Assembly (NCBI RefSeq): GCF_947172395.1
Contig: NC_069084.1
Coordinates: 19,407,418 to 19,471,417, forward strand
Length of the DNA: 64,000 nt
Source: Bicyclus anynana
Taxonomy: Eukaryota > Arthropoda > Insecta > Lepidoptera > Nymphalidae
Direction of reading: 5' to 3'
A program made the position numbers and the translations under genes. Each line of letters opens with the position of its first letter. The first letter of the stretch is position 1. The notes beneath the pieces were generated by a model that had not been told where the DNA came from, made no database searches, and saw only the letters and a list, made by a program, of their open reading frames with translations. Of this stretch, positions 54,601-63,883 are shown one piece after another.

Positions 54601-56050
54601 CAGCGTGCAGCGCCTCGAGGTGACGTATACCGACTGTTCTGTAGGCATGACGTAAAAGCGACAGAAAATAGCACGTTTGTTAACATAAAGAAAGAAATTG
54701 AGATAAATTGCATATTACATTATAGTAGACCATTGATACCGTTACGGAGGACATTCCCAGAATGATCTGCAATCATTGTCACCGGTCTGAACACGCGCCG
54801 GACGGACGATCGTGGCAGTGTCGCTTCGGAACGAAGTGAAGCGTACCAAGAAGTGATACCAGCGACTCAATACAAGTGGACAATAGTAAAATCTGCTGCG
54901 ATTTTGGCCAACGAATAGAATACGTTTGAAGTGTGTATTGATAGTCGGGTTACGGAGTGGAATAAAGTCTGACACGAGTCACCGGGTGTATCATAAATAA
55001 AAACTGAAAAAATAACACAAACATGCTACACTGAAAAGTTTTTGTTTATACTATAGAAATTGAAACATCTTGAATTACATTATTTTTAGTATTTTTCTAG
55101 TAATACACATACCAATTTTAACAAAATATGTAACTTGAAAAATGAAGGATTTTCCATACAAATTTTCAACCCCTAGTTCGCCTCCTTCCGATTTTATTTC
55201 TGCGACACAAGTATCCTTATACTAGCGGACGTCCGCGACTTCGTCCGTGTGAAAATCGATGGAAACTTTTGCATAATTTACATATTAAAATATAATAAAC
55301 TAGCGGACGCCCGCGACTTCGTCCGCGTGAAAGTCTTTGTAAACTTTCAACTACCCCTATCCTACCCTACCCTACCTCTACCCTACCCTATACCAACCCT
55401 ACCCCTACCCTACCACTACCCTACCCCTACCACCCTACCCCTGCCCTACACTACCCCTACCCTACCCTACCCTACCCTACTCATTAAGGCTGCACTTCTT
55501 TATTTATCCCCCCCCCCCCCCCCGCGAGTCGCGTCGAGCATGAATTAGTATTCACGCGCGATGGCTTAGCGTATTTCTTGTATAACTTTGGTGTTTCTTT
55601 ACCGATTTTTATGATTCTTTTTTTATTGAATAGGTAATAATGTTAACTTTTTTAGTTAGGGATGAGTGATGAGTGTTATAAACATAAGAGTTGACAAATA
55701 TAATTAGAAAGCTCCAAACTGCTAAGCTATCGGAAGTTACACGTGTTATTGTGAGTCAACCATAAAAGATACACATATATATGTTGTTGTGTTTTTATAG
55801 ATAATTTTAAGGAGAACATTTCCGTCATACATGATTTCTATGTAGCTTTAACCATTAAGGCTGTACACGCGACGGAAGCTTAAAAAATTGAGTAACTTCT
55901 CCCGTTTTCTCAATATTTCTCTTCACTGCTCTGCTCCTATTGATCGTAGCGTAATGAAAAGTATACTATAACCTGCCCAGGAGTATGTAGAATAATTGTA
56001 CCAAGTTTCGTTAAAATCCGTCCAGTAGTTTTTGTTTCTATAAAGAACAT

Positions 56051-56115
<65 letters not shown>

Positions 56116-59100
56116 AATTTTACTAATTGCATTTTTGGCATCAGTATCGATCACTAATTACCCCCTGATAGTTATTTTGGAAATATATTTCATGTACAGA
56201 ATTGACCTCTCTACAGATTTATTATAAGTATAGATTATAAGTAAAAAAAAAATTCGTGCGTGCAAAGTACACATGTCAGAAGTGAAACTTCTTTGGCGAA
56301 CTGGAAAAAGGAAGATAGGTTAAAAAATTAATTGTCATTAAAATATAAAAAGTGTTGAAAATTAATGTAAATTATAAATTTAATTTTTTCAATTTATTTC
56401 TTTAATATTTACATTGCGCGATTTCTCTCTCTCGTTCAAAAACTTTTTAAAAAAAGCTTTTATTTAAACGCTCTAAAAAGGAGAAAATATTTTTTTTCTT
56501 TCAACATTTTAACTATCAACTTATAACCTCATTATGTACCTACAACTTAAATTATAATAAAAGCTTGTCGCGCAATTTGAAAATAAATTAGTACCAATTT
56601 AAATGACGGCGTATTCAACAGTGCTGCCTTGCATTTTGTGAACAGTACAAGCCCAACATAGTACATAATACAGTTATAAAGTTGCTGGTAAAAATGGTAG
56701 AAATGGGAGGTGGTGAATTTTCAATACAAGATTTCTTTTTAAAGTGTGCACATTCCAACTTTTTCTTCAAAATGTTTTAGTATAGGTATCTATCTGCCTT
56801 TAACTTGTTTAAATTTACTAATGCAGAACCCTAAGATTTTAAATATCTGATTTTTGTTATCCTATATACAGGGGTGTCTCGCAATTAATGGATAAATTCA
56901 AATAGTAGATACACCACCTAAAACTAATTTAAATAATTTTTCAAAAATCCTTGGGGTGAACAAGTTTTATATTTTTTTTCGAATTATTATTAAGATTCTT
57001 GTACAAAACAAATACAACATTATTTATAAAAAAAAAATTACGGGAGATCTTGTATATAGGTTCAAGTATTTTTAAAATTCTACCTTTAAAGGGTTTAAAC
57101 AAACGATTCATGTTAATGAATCTATTGAGTTAAAGTAAAACACGCGAAAATAAAAATAGAAGAGAGTGAAATACGGTAAATTTATAAAAAATTCACATTT
57201 ATAAAAATTGGTGTGTTAGTACATTATGGGGTTAATAAAATAGGAAAAGACAATTTACACCGATGTTTATGCGGGCGAATGGGCATGATGACTAGGTTTG
57301 AATATATTGATTTTTATGATACATTCGGGTAAATATGGTCAATGTTAACTAATTTATACATAAAAAGCAAAGATTGTCTGGATATTTGCAAAATAAATGA
57401 GATTATAAAATTTCAAAAACTACTAAAATTTTTTTATCGTAATTAGATGAAAATTCATACAGTTTTAGCTTCCTTACATTAAATGTGACATTTTTTAATA
57501 TATGAACTATAAAGATAAACGCACAAATAACAAAGATATTAGTAATTTTGTTTGAACGCGCATACAAATCTAACGATCATTACATTGCCTATGACGTCAT
57601 TTTTTCGAGCCATTTTGTATGGGGCGTTTTTCAGGGATCCGCGGCAGCGCCGCAAATCTGACTCTTTAAATCCCTGTAGCTCCGAAAGTAATGATCACAG
57701 ATACCCTGTTCCTTTTACAAAATTGCTTTACTATTAGTATTCTCTTAATTTATATACAATTTAAAAAACTGTCATCATCCCTATTCGCGGGCGTCCACTA
57801 GTTTTTCAACATTTACACCTATTGTACCTGTTTTAAATGATCGAAGACGCAGTCAGCATTAAGTTTATAGAAAATAGTTAAAGTTACGTAGCGGACCGCA
57901 TTTCACACTCGCACCGCGCTACGTGTCGCGTCGCGACTGACGCGACGGACGCGACTGACGCGACGTGTGTGCGCAGGTGCGCGTCGACCGCTCGGGCGAC
58001 GGCGTCGTGCGGCGCTGCGGCCGCGCCGACGGGCCCGCCGACGCCGCCGACCGCGCGCCGCCCGCGCTGCCCGACCTGGAGCCCTTCGCCTTCGCCGGTG
58101 AGTTCCGCCCGCTCGGGGGGCCGGCGTCGCGACCGCGGCCGTGACCACGACTGTCTGTCGCAGGCTACACGGACGCGGACGGGCAGCGCGCCGAGCGCTG
58201 GACGCACACGCTGAGCGGGCGCGTCGGCGAGCTGGGCGCGGCGCGCGGCGAGGCGCTCACCTTCCGCCACGAGCTGCTGCTGCGCCGCGAGCCCGGCGAC
58301 CTGGCGCTGCCGCTGCGCTACACGGTGCGCGTGGACAGCTCGCTGCTGGGCGCCGACTGCGACGGGTACGCGCACGAGTACGAGTCGGCGCGCGCGCTGC
58401 GGCCCGACCCCGCGCTGTTCGCGCCCGACGCGGCCGCGCTGTGCGACTCGCTGGAGCGGCTCAACGCGTCGGCGGCCGAGCACCGCGCGCGCCTGGAGCC
58501 GCTGCGCGAGTTCACGCTGCCGCACCGCGACCCGCGCTACGACGCCGTCGTGGAGCGCTTCAAGGCCGAGTTCGGGCGGCGCTACGCGGACGACGCCGAG
58601 GAGGCGCTGCGCCGCAACCTGCTCGTGCAGAACGTGCGCTTCACGAGCGCCGGCAACCGGCAGGGCGCCACGCACCGGCTGGAGCTGAACTTCCTGGGCG
58701 ACCGACTCGCCGCCGAGCTGGACGAGCTGCTGGGCGTGCGCGCCGAGCCCGAGCGCGAGCGTGCCGAGTCGTTCCCGCTCGCGCGCGGGCCGCTGCGCGC
58801 CGCCGAGCGCGAGCTGCCCGAGCGCTTCGACTGGCGGGCGCGCGGCGCCGTGTCGCCCGTGCGCTACCAGGGCTCGTGCGCGTCGTGCTGGGCCTTCGCC
58901 GTGGCGGGCGCGGTGGAGGGCGCGCTGTTCGTGCGCACGCGCCGCCTCGTGCCGCTGGCCGAGAAGTGCTTGGTGGACTGCGCGCGCCCCTTCGGCGGCA
59001 ACGGCTGCCGCGGCACGTGGCCCAGCCACGCCTACGACTACGTGCGGAGCCGCGGGCTGCCGGCGCGCGACGACTACCCGCCCTACGACGAGCGCGCGGG

Positions 59101-60053
59101 CCGCTGCGCCGAGCGGGACGCGCGCGCCGTGACGCGCATCAGCGCGCACGTCAACGTCACGGCGCTCAGCGTGCCGGCGCTTCAGGTGAGCCGACAGCGT
59201 GGCACACAGTCTCTGCACCGACGACTACCCGCCCTACCGCTGGGGACCTTCCGAGGCTGGACGACACACGACGTTGAGATTTCTTTGCCCGCCGCGGTCC
59301 ACGCCCGGTACTGCAGCACGGAAGTTGACCGCCGAGCTAACGAGATCCGGTAGTACACCGGTCCCGCCTCTTCTCTCACGATCTCTTCCAACATTGCACT
59401 CCGGAGGTCCTCGTACTCAGCACATTCCCACAGGACATGGTGGAGGTCTTCCTCCGCCAGCCCACACGCGCAGTCACCAGTCTCGCTGACACATGTCACG
59501 CAGACGCCGCCGGAAGCAGCCGTGACCCGTCAGTATCAGCGTGGTGTCACAGGCCGGCGCGGCCCAGGTCGCCCTGAGTCGGCCAGCCACGTCCGGGAAA
59601 ATCGACGAAGTTCGCTACGTTTTGTCTCATTCGCCCATCGCTGATGTAGTGGATAGTAAATTAAACACCTTAATACCTTTTAATTAATGAAATACTATCA
59701 CATACATGACGCAGCAGCCACTGTAGTCGCCGTCCGCTGCGCAGGTGGCGATCAAGGAGCACGCGCCGTCCGTGGTGATCATCGACGCCAAGGCCAAGAG
59801 CTTCGTGTTCTACAAGAAGGGCGTGTTGTACGACGACCGCTGCGGCAAGGCGGGCGCGCGCCTCAACCACGCCGTGCTGGCCGTGGGCTGGGGCGCGCGG
59901 CGCGGCGAGCCGCACTTCGTGCTCAAGAACTCGTGGTCGGACGCGTGGGGCGAGCGCGGCTACGTGCGCGTGCAGGCGCGCGCCAACACCTGCGGCGTGC
60001 TGGCCAAGCCGTCCTACCCGCGCCTCGAGCGCGCCGACGTGCTGCGCACCTAG
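42633..60053 (+). CDS. 26-29-p: 26/29-kDa-type papain-family cysteine protease, secreted or lysosomal (CF-associated protein D-like)
   Basis: Eight exons fit in phase: 42633-42666, 53420-53599, 53921-54097, 54167-54455, 54520-54619, 57977-58097, 58164-59185 and 59745-60053, giving 743 residues. A signal peptide (MRPAAALVLCL) is followed by a Pro/Ala/Arg-rich and acidic region (exons 2-4). Then comes the N-terminal domain typical of 26/29-kDa proteinases (EPYTAWWDAESGAARVDF, LPLRYTVRVDSSLLG). An I29-type propeptide lies at about 420-490 (VVERFKAEFGRRYADD), and a peptidase C1 domain runs from about 516 (FDWRARGAVSPVRYQG). Catalytic Cys542 is in GSCASCWAF, His683 in LNHAVLAVGW and Asn703 in LKNSWSDAWGERGY. 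Known relatives are about 550 residues, so the extra length in exons 2-4 is unusual. Exon 2 has a CAGCAG tandem acceptor. Codons almost always end in G or C. Exons 2-4 are less certain than 5-8. Confidence 0.85.
42835..43330 (+). repeat. Repeat fragments in protease intron 1
   Basis: A MITE end (TTTTTGAAGTCGGTTAAAAA, 42844-42863) joined to a common element end (ACCGGTCAAGTGCGTGTGG), then a repeat (42990-43330) shared with 57270-57690, both ending in TTTTGTATGGGGCG and GGATCCGC. Confidence 0.6.
43474..44728 (+). mobile_element. Non-autonomous Helitron family A, complete copy
   Basis: Starts A|TCTATACTAATATTATAAAG and ends in the hairpin GCGGACGAAGTCGCGGGC plus CTAG|T (44725-44728), with a GGGTA array at 44263-44680 just inside. 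It is 1,255 bp with no coding capacity. The copy at 35498-36702 is nearly identical. Confidence 0.9.
45035..45886 (-). mobile_element. Non-autonomous Helitron family B, copy 2
   Basis: The minus-strand 3' end is the hairpin GCGGACGAAGTCGTGGGC plus CTAG at 45035-45038. The 5' end TCTATAAATC is at 45886. The body is the same as 27794-28700 and 55300-56234. It is inserted in LINE-derived sequence. Confidence 0.85.
45895..46030 (-). pseudogene. LINE C-terminal zinc-binding region (zf-RVT-like) fragment
   Basis: The minus-strand frame reads LFRQTTLTTSLFIDD, NCPVCGVIDDIVHVLMEC. This is the Cys-x2-Cys...His...Cys tail found after the RT in R1/jockey-type LINEs. It is truncated by the adjacent Helitron and by the enclosing TTAA element. 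Confidence 0.65.
46262..47606 (-). mobile_element. Helitron-like 3' end and uncertain body
   Basis: CTAG at 46262-46265 with the hairpin GCGGACGCCCGCGACTTTG marks a minus-strand Helitron 3' end. How far it extends is unclear. The sequence to 47.6 kb has repeated phrases (CTACCAACTATAAACTACC-type near 46805 and 46945) but no gene. Confidence 0.5.
47607..47862 (+). mobile_element. Short complete non-autonomous Helitron, 256 bp
   Basis: A|TCTATACTTACTAATATTATAAAG start, GCGGACGAAGTCGCGGGC hairpin and CTAG|T end. No microsatellite and no coding capacity. It is the most compact copy in the window. Confidence 0.85.
47863..49205. other. Intron 1 sequence, hairpin only
   Basis: Contains an imperfect hairpin (CCAGGAGTACCA with ATTATAATAT at 48139-48163, complement at 48195-48221). 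Otherwise AT-rich intronic sequence without recognised genes. Confidence 0.45.
49206..49358 (+). repeat. ACCGACTTC-type MITE single arm
   Basis: Near-identical to the left arm of the 39934-40303 foldback (ACAACCGACTTCAAAACC to AGCCGGTGATG). Confidence 0.85.
49440..51720 (-). mobile_element. 5'-truncated CR1/jockey-group LINE
   Basis: Long intact reverse transcriptase frame on the minus strand with no endonuclease upstream. Edges are approximate. It is inserted in intron 1 of the protease gene, antisense to it. Confidence 0.8.
49487..51586 (-). CDS. LINE reverse transcriptase (699 aa from first ATG), endonuclease missing
   Basis: The frame is open to 51685 upstream of the first ATG, so the protein is cut at its N-terminus by element truncation. 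RT motifs are present: LRPISLLPAMAKTIEKLV, LLDFSRAFDCID, NNVPRGTPQGSSLSPLLF, the catalytic LYADDTQIYYHF, and NAKKTKYMILG. A C-terminal domain follows with CDTIYGPRLL, RLQNACIRFCYN and a basic tail. YADD is intact and there are no stops, so the insertion is young. Without the endonuclease it should not retrotranspose on its own. Clade is inferred from the YADDTQ box, common in CR1/Rex/Daphne-type elements. Confidence 0.85.
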   Translation of the reverse strand: MQVENLDAMVERFNYEIITLFDKHAPTKCVKVSEKPHPWITDNIRLMMGLRDEALKKAHKNKASSYWDYYKDIKNYTNSSIKREQTAYFTYYVNDNVKNPTKMWYHFKKISPFGKCNQAFIPEHLKNPDSINDHFLKLPGNSTVPLETLHRFKLESSSDKVFSLEPFSEEEVLKAVKSITTNSAGHDNISIAMIKLTLPRTLPLITYIINTSVIKAVFPDSWKLAKVIPLPKTNSVEDYTDLRPISLLPAMAKTIEKLVCSQFSLFLERNNLLPVDQSGFRKGHGTTTALTAVTDDILSASNKGEGTALVLLDFSRAFDCIDIELMLAKLQYYGVNSNTCNWFGSFLKNRKQFVTIDSNSKSPQVSQVNNVPRGTPQGSSLSPLLFIIYTADILLSIKSCKAHLYADDTQIYYHFDPKTTKEAIEVVKRDLSSIAIWAENNCLVLNAKKTKYMILGSKHQRASIIGRHPDMSLNGEVIERVTVAKNLGLYIDEELRFIEHIQTKIRFAFYKLKVLYGLRRFLTERVRHTLVESLILSPFNYCDTIYGPRLLKKTEHAVQRLQNACIRFCYNTPKRSHITPVLNKHKIMKMKSRRSLHLIMLIRRILQGNRPTYLCERLLWRKDRGVTRVINQCKLVIPSYRNAAFRGCFRFAAAKIWNDLPPPIRIQGKIVSEATFKYKVRNFYINSQIEAARFIYNKL
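51721..52216. other. Intron 1 sequence, nothing recognised
   Basis: Contains a short GC-rich spot (GGGCCGGGCCGACGCCGGCG near 51960-51980) but no frame or repeat I can place. Confidence 0.4.
52217..52340 (-). mobile_element. Helitron-like 3'-end fragment
   Basis: CTAG at 52217-52220 followed by CCGACGCCCGGCGGTTTC, then GTTCCCGTTCCCGTGGGAAT, a sequence related to the body of family A Helitrons. The 5' end was not found. Confidence 0.5.
52683..53035 (+). mobile_element. Helitron fragment sharing the 3' end of Helitron 2
   Basis: GAGAATCGGCTACTATC and GGGTAGG-type repeats, ending in AAAGCGAAGCTTGACCGGG then CTAG (53032-53035). The 5' terminus is missing. Confidence 0.65.
55222..56234 (-). mobile_element. 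Helitron family B copy 3, nested in another Helitron 3' end
   Basis: The complete copy runs from CTAG at 55300-55303 (minus-strand 3' end) to TCTATACTTATAATAAATC with its TC at 56234. Just left, a second hairpin-CTAG end (55222-55225, GCGGACGTCCGCGACTTCG) shows it landed within another Helitron. It contains CCCTA repeats (55355-55480), a C run (55510-55523) and the longest (CAGA)n run of the family. It sits in protease intron 5. Confidence 0.85.
56235..57269. other. Intron 5 sequence, no gene seen
   Basis: AT-rich. A segment near 56250-56300 (GTGCGTGCAAAGTACACATG, AGTGAAACTTCTT) resembles dispersed lepidopteran repeat sequence, but I cannot bound it. Confidence 0.35.
57270..57801 (+). repeat. 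Dispersed repeat copy with Helitron-like end
   Basis: Shares TTATACATAAAAAGCAAAG through TTTTGTATGGGGCG with 42990-43330, then reaches a CGCGGGCGTCCACTAG end at 57801. It may be a Helitron-derived repeat. It ends about 175 bases before protease exon 6. Confidence 0.55.
59200..59500 (-). pseudogene. R1-like LINE C-terminal fragment in protease intron 7
   Basis: The minus-strand frame reads CACGLAEEDLHHVLWEC, the Cys-Cys-His-Cys tail of R1-type LINEs, continuing into a short C-terminus. There is no RT. It occupies most of the 559-base intron between exons 7 and 8. Confidence 0.65.
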
Positions 60054-60435
60054 CCACACTCGCACGCACGTGCGGGGCGAGCGCGGCCACGTGCGCCAAC
60101 ACCTGCGGCGTGCTGGCCAAGCCGTCCTACCCGCGCCTCGAGCGCGCCGACGTGCTGCGCACCTAGCCACGCTCGCACGCACGTGCGGGGCGAGCGCGGC
60201 CACGTGCGCCAACACCTGCGGCGTGCTGGCCAAGCCGTCCTACCCGCGCCTCGAGCGCGCCGACGTGCTGCGCACCTAGCCACACTCGCACGCACGTGCG
60301 GGGCGAGCGCGGCCACGTGCGCCAACACCTGCGGCGTGCTGGCCAAGCCGTCCTACCCGCGCCTCGAGCGCGCCGACGTGCTGCGCACCTAGCCACACTC
60401 GCACGCACGTGCGGGGCGAGCGCGGCCACGTGCGC
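59948..60435 (+). repeat. 113-bp tandem repeat copying the end of the protease coding sequence
   Basis: The segment encoding the last 25 or so codons, the stop and 60 bases of 3' UTR is repeated three more times at exact 113-bp spacing. TAG codons fall at 60051, 60164, 60277 and 60390, followed by a partial fifth unit to about 60435. In the coding copy 12 extra bases separate the two shared blocks. Units are almost identical. Since 113 is not a multiple of 3, the copies lie in different frames relative to the gene and are 3' UTR. Confidence 0.9.
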
Positions 60436-60483
60436 CGTCCTATCCGTGCCTGGAGCTCCATCGTACTATTACTTGTTATAAAT

Positions 60484-60489
60484 AATAAA
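60484..60489 (+). other. Poly(A) signal AATAAA for the cysteine protease gene
   Basis: First canonical hexamer after the tandem array, about 430 bases past the stop codon. Confidence 0.6.
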
Positions 60490-60762
60490 ATGAATTTAGC
60501 TGCCATGTCGTTTGCTGTTTTAATACGAGTACGTACCTAGTTCTTTTATATTATACCTACTTTTTATTAAGCTTGCCTTGGCAGTCGGAGGACTCAATTT
60601 TATTGATTTTATTTTGTATACAAGTAGGTACCAATTAAAAAGTAATAAGGTAAAGTGTAAAGATAAATTCAGTGACGTAGCGCGCATTGAACGGGGCCCT
60701 GTATCAAAATTATTTGGGGCCAATAGACGAGCGGCCAATCCCGAAATAGTAGATTGTTATAC

Positions 60763-60885
60763 AAGGGGCTAAAAGACCCATTCAGTATATACGAGGTATT
60801 TTTAGGCTAAATAGAAACAGAGTTTATAATGGGTTTAGCCCCACGTGTTACACACTGATTTTCACTACGATTGCGAGAAAATAAA
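60763..60885 (+). repeat. Empty-site copy of the repeat hosting the P element of Rae1 intron 4
   Basis: TATACAAGGGGCTAAAAGACC ... GTTTATAATGGGTTTAGCCCC ... CACTACGATTGCGAGAAAAT matches 31630-31736 joined to 32998-33030, without the 1,253-bp P-type element or the second duplication copy. Confidence 0.8.
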
Positions 60886-60887
60886 AT

Positions 60888-61735
60888 ACAACCGACTTCA
60901 AAACCTAAAAACGTACCCACTAAACTAAAAAGCGAAAAATAACATCATAATATGTACTACCTGCTGATCAGTATGAAGGCTGAGCCGGTGATGTATTAAT
61001 TCAAGCCATGTGAGAATATCTTATAGATTTAGATTTTGCAGACAGTGTTGTTTCATGTGGTCCTGTCAGAAATGGCTTAAATTAAGACAACACCGGCTAA
61101 GCTCCGCCTAATGACAGTCACAACCCATCTTGGTACAAAATTCTCTGCAATACAAATTAATCAAGCCCAAGCACAAGGTAGCTACCGTAAACCGTTTATT
61201 GCTCCCTTAATTGACCTTGGTCTTCATCATCAGACCCCTAATAACAGACAAAACTCATCTAGGTAGAAAGTTCTCTGCAATACGAATTAATCAAGACCAA
61301 ACACAAGGTAGTTACTGTAAACTGTTAAGGAGTTCCCTAAATTGTCCTTGGTCTTCATCACCAAACCCCTAAATGACAGTCACTACCTATCTATGTGGAA
61401 AGTTCTAATTAATACAAATTAATCAAGCCCAAACACAAGGTAACTGCTGTAAATCGCCGAGGAGTTCCTTCGTCTGTTTTATGGCCCCATCATCAGATCG
61501 ATTTTAAACTTTCATGAAATTGTAGTGCTTGAAAGTACTAAATGGAAAAGTTTACGAACACACTAGACACCCATATAATTTTCGAAAGTTCCCCTCATTT
61601 TCTCCAGGATTCTATCATCAGATCTTGACATGATGGCAATGGGACCAAATGGGGACCATACCGTTTCAAACAAAAAAAAGAATTTTTGAAATCGGTCCAG
61701 GCTTCTTTGAGTAATCAGTGTACATACATAAAACA
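60888..61735 (+). mobile_element. ACCGACTTC-type MITE complex, second copy
   Basis: Starts ACAACCGACTTCAAAACC and follows the order of 39960-40960. Most of the foldback's right arm has been lost at about 61110, where the tandem ~131-bp units begin, running to about 61500. Confidence 0.8.
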
Positions 61736-61761
61736 AATAATTAATTAAACAAATAAAAAAA

Positions 61762-61961
61762 CCCGACTGCATAAATTATAAAAAAACTGAAAAGAAAAAA
61801 AACAAGCAGTGTAGAAAACAGTCGGGACCTATTAAATAATGTAGAAGAAAATCATTGTATCCAATATCTAAGGTCCCGACGTTTTCTAATTGCTTTCTAT
61901 ACTTCTGGACTGAGCTTGTTTTTTTTCCTTTTCAGTTTTTTTATACTTTATGCAGTCGGGC
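61762..61961. mobile_element. Foldback element, CCCGACTGCA type
   Basis: Left arm CCCGACTGCATAAATTATA... ACAAGC (61762-61807) and its near-complement at 61913-61961. An inner pair GTCGGGACCT / AGGTCCCGAC lies around a 36-base centre. A fragment of the same element is at 35392-35497. Confidence 0.8.
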
Positions 61962-62800
61962 TTTAGTTACGATAAATGGTGAATTTCGGATTATTTATTA
62001 CGTTTATTACAAAGTACGATAATTTATACGTCCAAACCGAGGTTAAGCAAATATTAAAAAAAATCTACAAAACGCTTGGTGGGTGAATCCGACTCGCTCT
62101 TAGGCGATTTTTATAATCAATATTTTTAATTTAGTCTATTTTATAACTTCACTTCACAAACCTGCTCGCACCTATAGTCATCCGCCTCGCGTATTTTGTA
62201 GACAACTAATTACTAACGTTTATCTAATTGTAGTTTTTTTTAAACATGGTCATGATATACCATTTTAGAATCCTCACAAAATGTTCTTGAATTTGATACC
62301 CATATTGCAATATTAAAATTTTTTTTTTTTTTCACCTCGAGTCTATAGCGTCTCACAGTCGTCTTGTTAAGTTCTTGGGTTATTGAGACAAATCTAACGA
62401 TATCCTAATTACGTAAATCCGTTCAGTGGTTTGGAAGATATGAGGTAATAAAGAGTATTACATACATACATACAAGATACGCGCGAAAAACATAACCCTT
62501 CTTGCAGTCGGGTAAAAAACCGATCGAATTGAGAACCTCCTCCTAGTTTAGTACAATATTCAATGATTAAGGCAAAAACTCAGGCATGTTTATTTACCGC
62601 CAAAAGGGGACTGACTCCTTTTTCGTCCTGAATGCATTATGGTACTGGATACGGAAAGCATTGCAGATCTTTGTGTATTTTGCCTACATGTGTAAAAAAT
62701 AATGCAATAGACAAGACAATGTTAGCTTAACTTTATGTGAGCAACGTGCAACCCTGCGTGCTAGCTCGTTGGCTCTAGTTTACAGTGCTCTCCGGTCTCG
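61962..62800. other. Intergenic, MITE-end fragments only
   Basis: (CATA)n and CGCGCGAAAAACATAACCC at 62461-62500, then GAGAACCTCCTCCTAG near 62530. No gene seen. Confidence 0.4.
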
Positions 62801-63510
62801 TTATCCATGAGGTCGGGAGTCAAAATGTCTCACTCTCAGATATTTAAATTGGTGAACTTGTTTTAAAATTGTCCCAATTAGCAAAACCGGAACGATACTT
62901 GGTAACTTTCCCTCAGCCTCAAAGACCATCACCTCGCTTTTCTTGGCATTATAAATCAACCCGTGCCTTTCCACATAAACCTCACATATTGCCAATAGCT
63001 TTCGCAGGCCACGATGTGATGCACTCAGCAGCACAATGTCATCAGCGTAGCTTATGTTATTTGCACAAACCCCGTCCATGTAACAGCAGACTCTGGTACC
63101 GCTGAGCTCACCCTGCAACTCGTCAATATATAGGTTGAAAAGCGGCGTAGAGCTCAGCCCACCCTGTCTGACGCCACACTTCAACCCACAGGCATGTGAT
63201 AACAATCCCGCCCGTTTCTATACCTTGCCTTACCAGCCAATAGACGTCCACAGCTTGACGTGAGCCTCTTGCATGGACCTCCAAGCAAAACGATCTCGAG
63301 CCGCCAGCACCCAGCGGCTCCCTGCAACCCGCTTGATATCCTCGGTCCACCTAGTGGGGGTCGACCAGCTCAACCGTTTCTGTACCAAACCTTTAATATA
63401 TTGGCGAGTATTCGTCGTCGGGTGGTTAACTGCTACAAGCTTTCCCCACAAGATGTCGTATGAAACCAGGTCAAATGCCCCAGAAAGATCTAGAAGCAGG
63501 CATAAATTGG
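62801..63510 (-). pseudogene. LINE reverse transcriptase remnant, rearranged
   Basis: On the minus strand LLDLSGAFDLVSYDILW (about 63490-63440) is followed by a segment with RWTEDIKRVAGSRW, which belongs at the C-terminus of LINE proteins. Next comes GVRQGGLSSTPLFNLYIDEL and the catalytic SYADDIVLLSASHRGL (frame 62801-63205). The motif order is therefore mixed, with frame changes, indicating insertion or recombination between LINE pieces. Dead. Confidence 0.7.
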
Positions 63511-63773
63511 AGTTTTACGCCCAGCCCAGTATGTGACTATATGCTTATCACTCAAAACAGCACTTTCTGTTGACAACCCCGGACGAAAACAAAACTGGTT
63601 GTCATGAGGCTTACCTAAATAACTTATTCAATTGAGTGTTAAGTAAACTATCAAACACCTAAACGACTACAGTAGCTAATGAAATATATAGGATAGATTT
63701 GTCGAAAACACATAATAATTCACTAATAAAGCTTTTTTTCTTTCTTTCAAAACAAAATAAACCGGAAAGTAGC

Positions 63774-63883
63774 GGGAAACACACCGACTGGTCGGAGTCG
63801 CTCTACGACAGTACGAGCACTGCAGCAGCAGCAGCAGTAGCAGCAGCAGCAGCAGCGCGCTCGCTGCGGAACAAATCAAACTA
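63774..63883 (+). CDS. Candidate terminal exon encoding a polyalanine tract
   Basis: After AG at about 63766-63770 the frame reads SGKHTDWSESLYDSTSTA, two alanine runs broken by one valine (CAG/GCA triplet repeat), then RSLRNKSN and TAG at 63881-63883. Composition is coding-like against AT-rich flanks, but no upstream exon is visible and the acceptor is weak. Product unknown. Confidence 0.3.
63812..63856 (+). repeat. (GCA)n trinucleotide run
   Basis: About 14 CAG/GCA units interrupted by one GTA. It encodes alanines in the candidate exon and is likely to vary in length. Confidence 0.85.

Noticed and set aside
55923..56141. VCLS-repeat frames at three loci (28.4, 45.6, 55.9 kb)
   Set aside because: They are read-throughs of the (GACA)n run inside family B Helitrons.
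57884..59218. 444-codon minus-strand frame, and several other long frames opposite GC-rich exons
   Set aside because: They are antisense shadows of the protease, Rae1 and SOSS-B exons, open only because G/C-ending codons remove stops.
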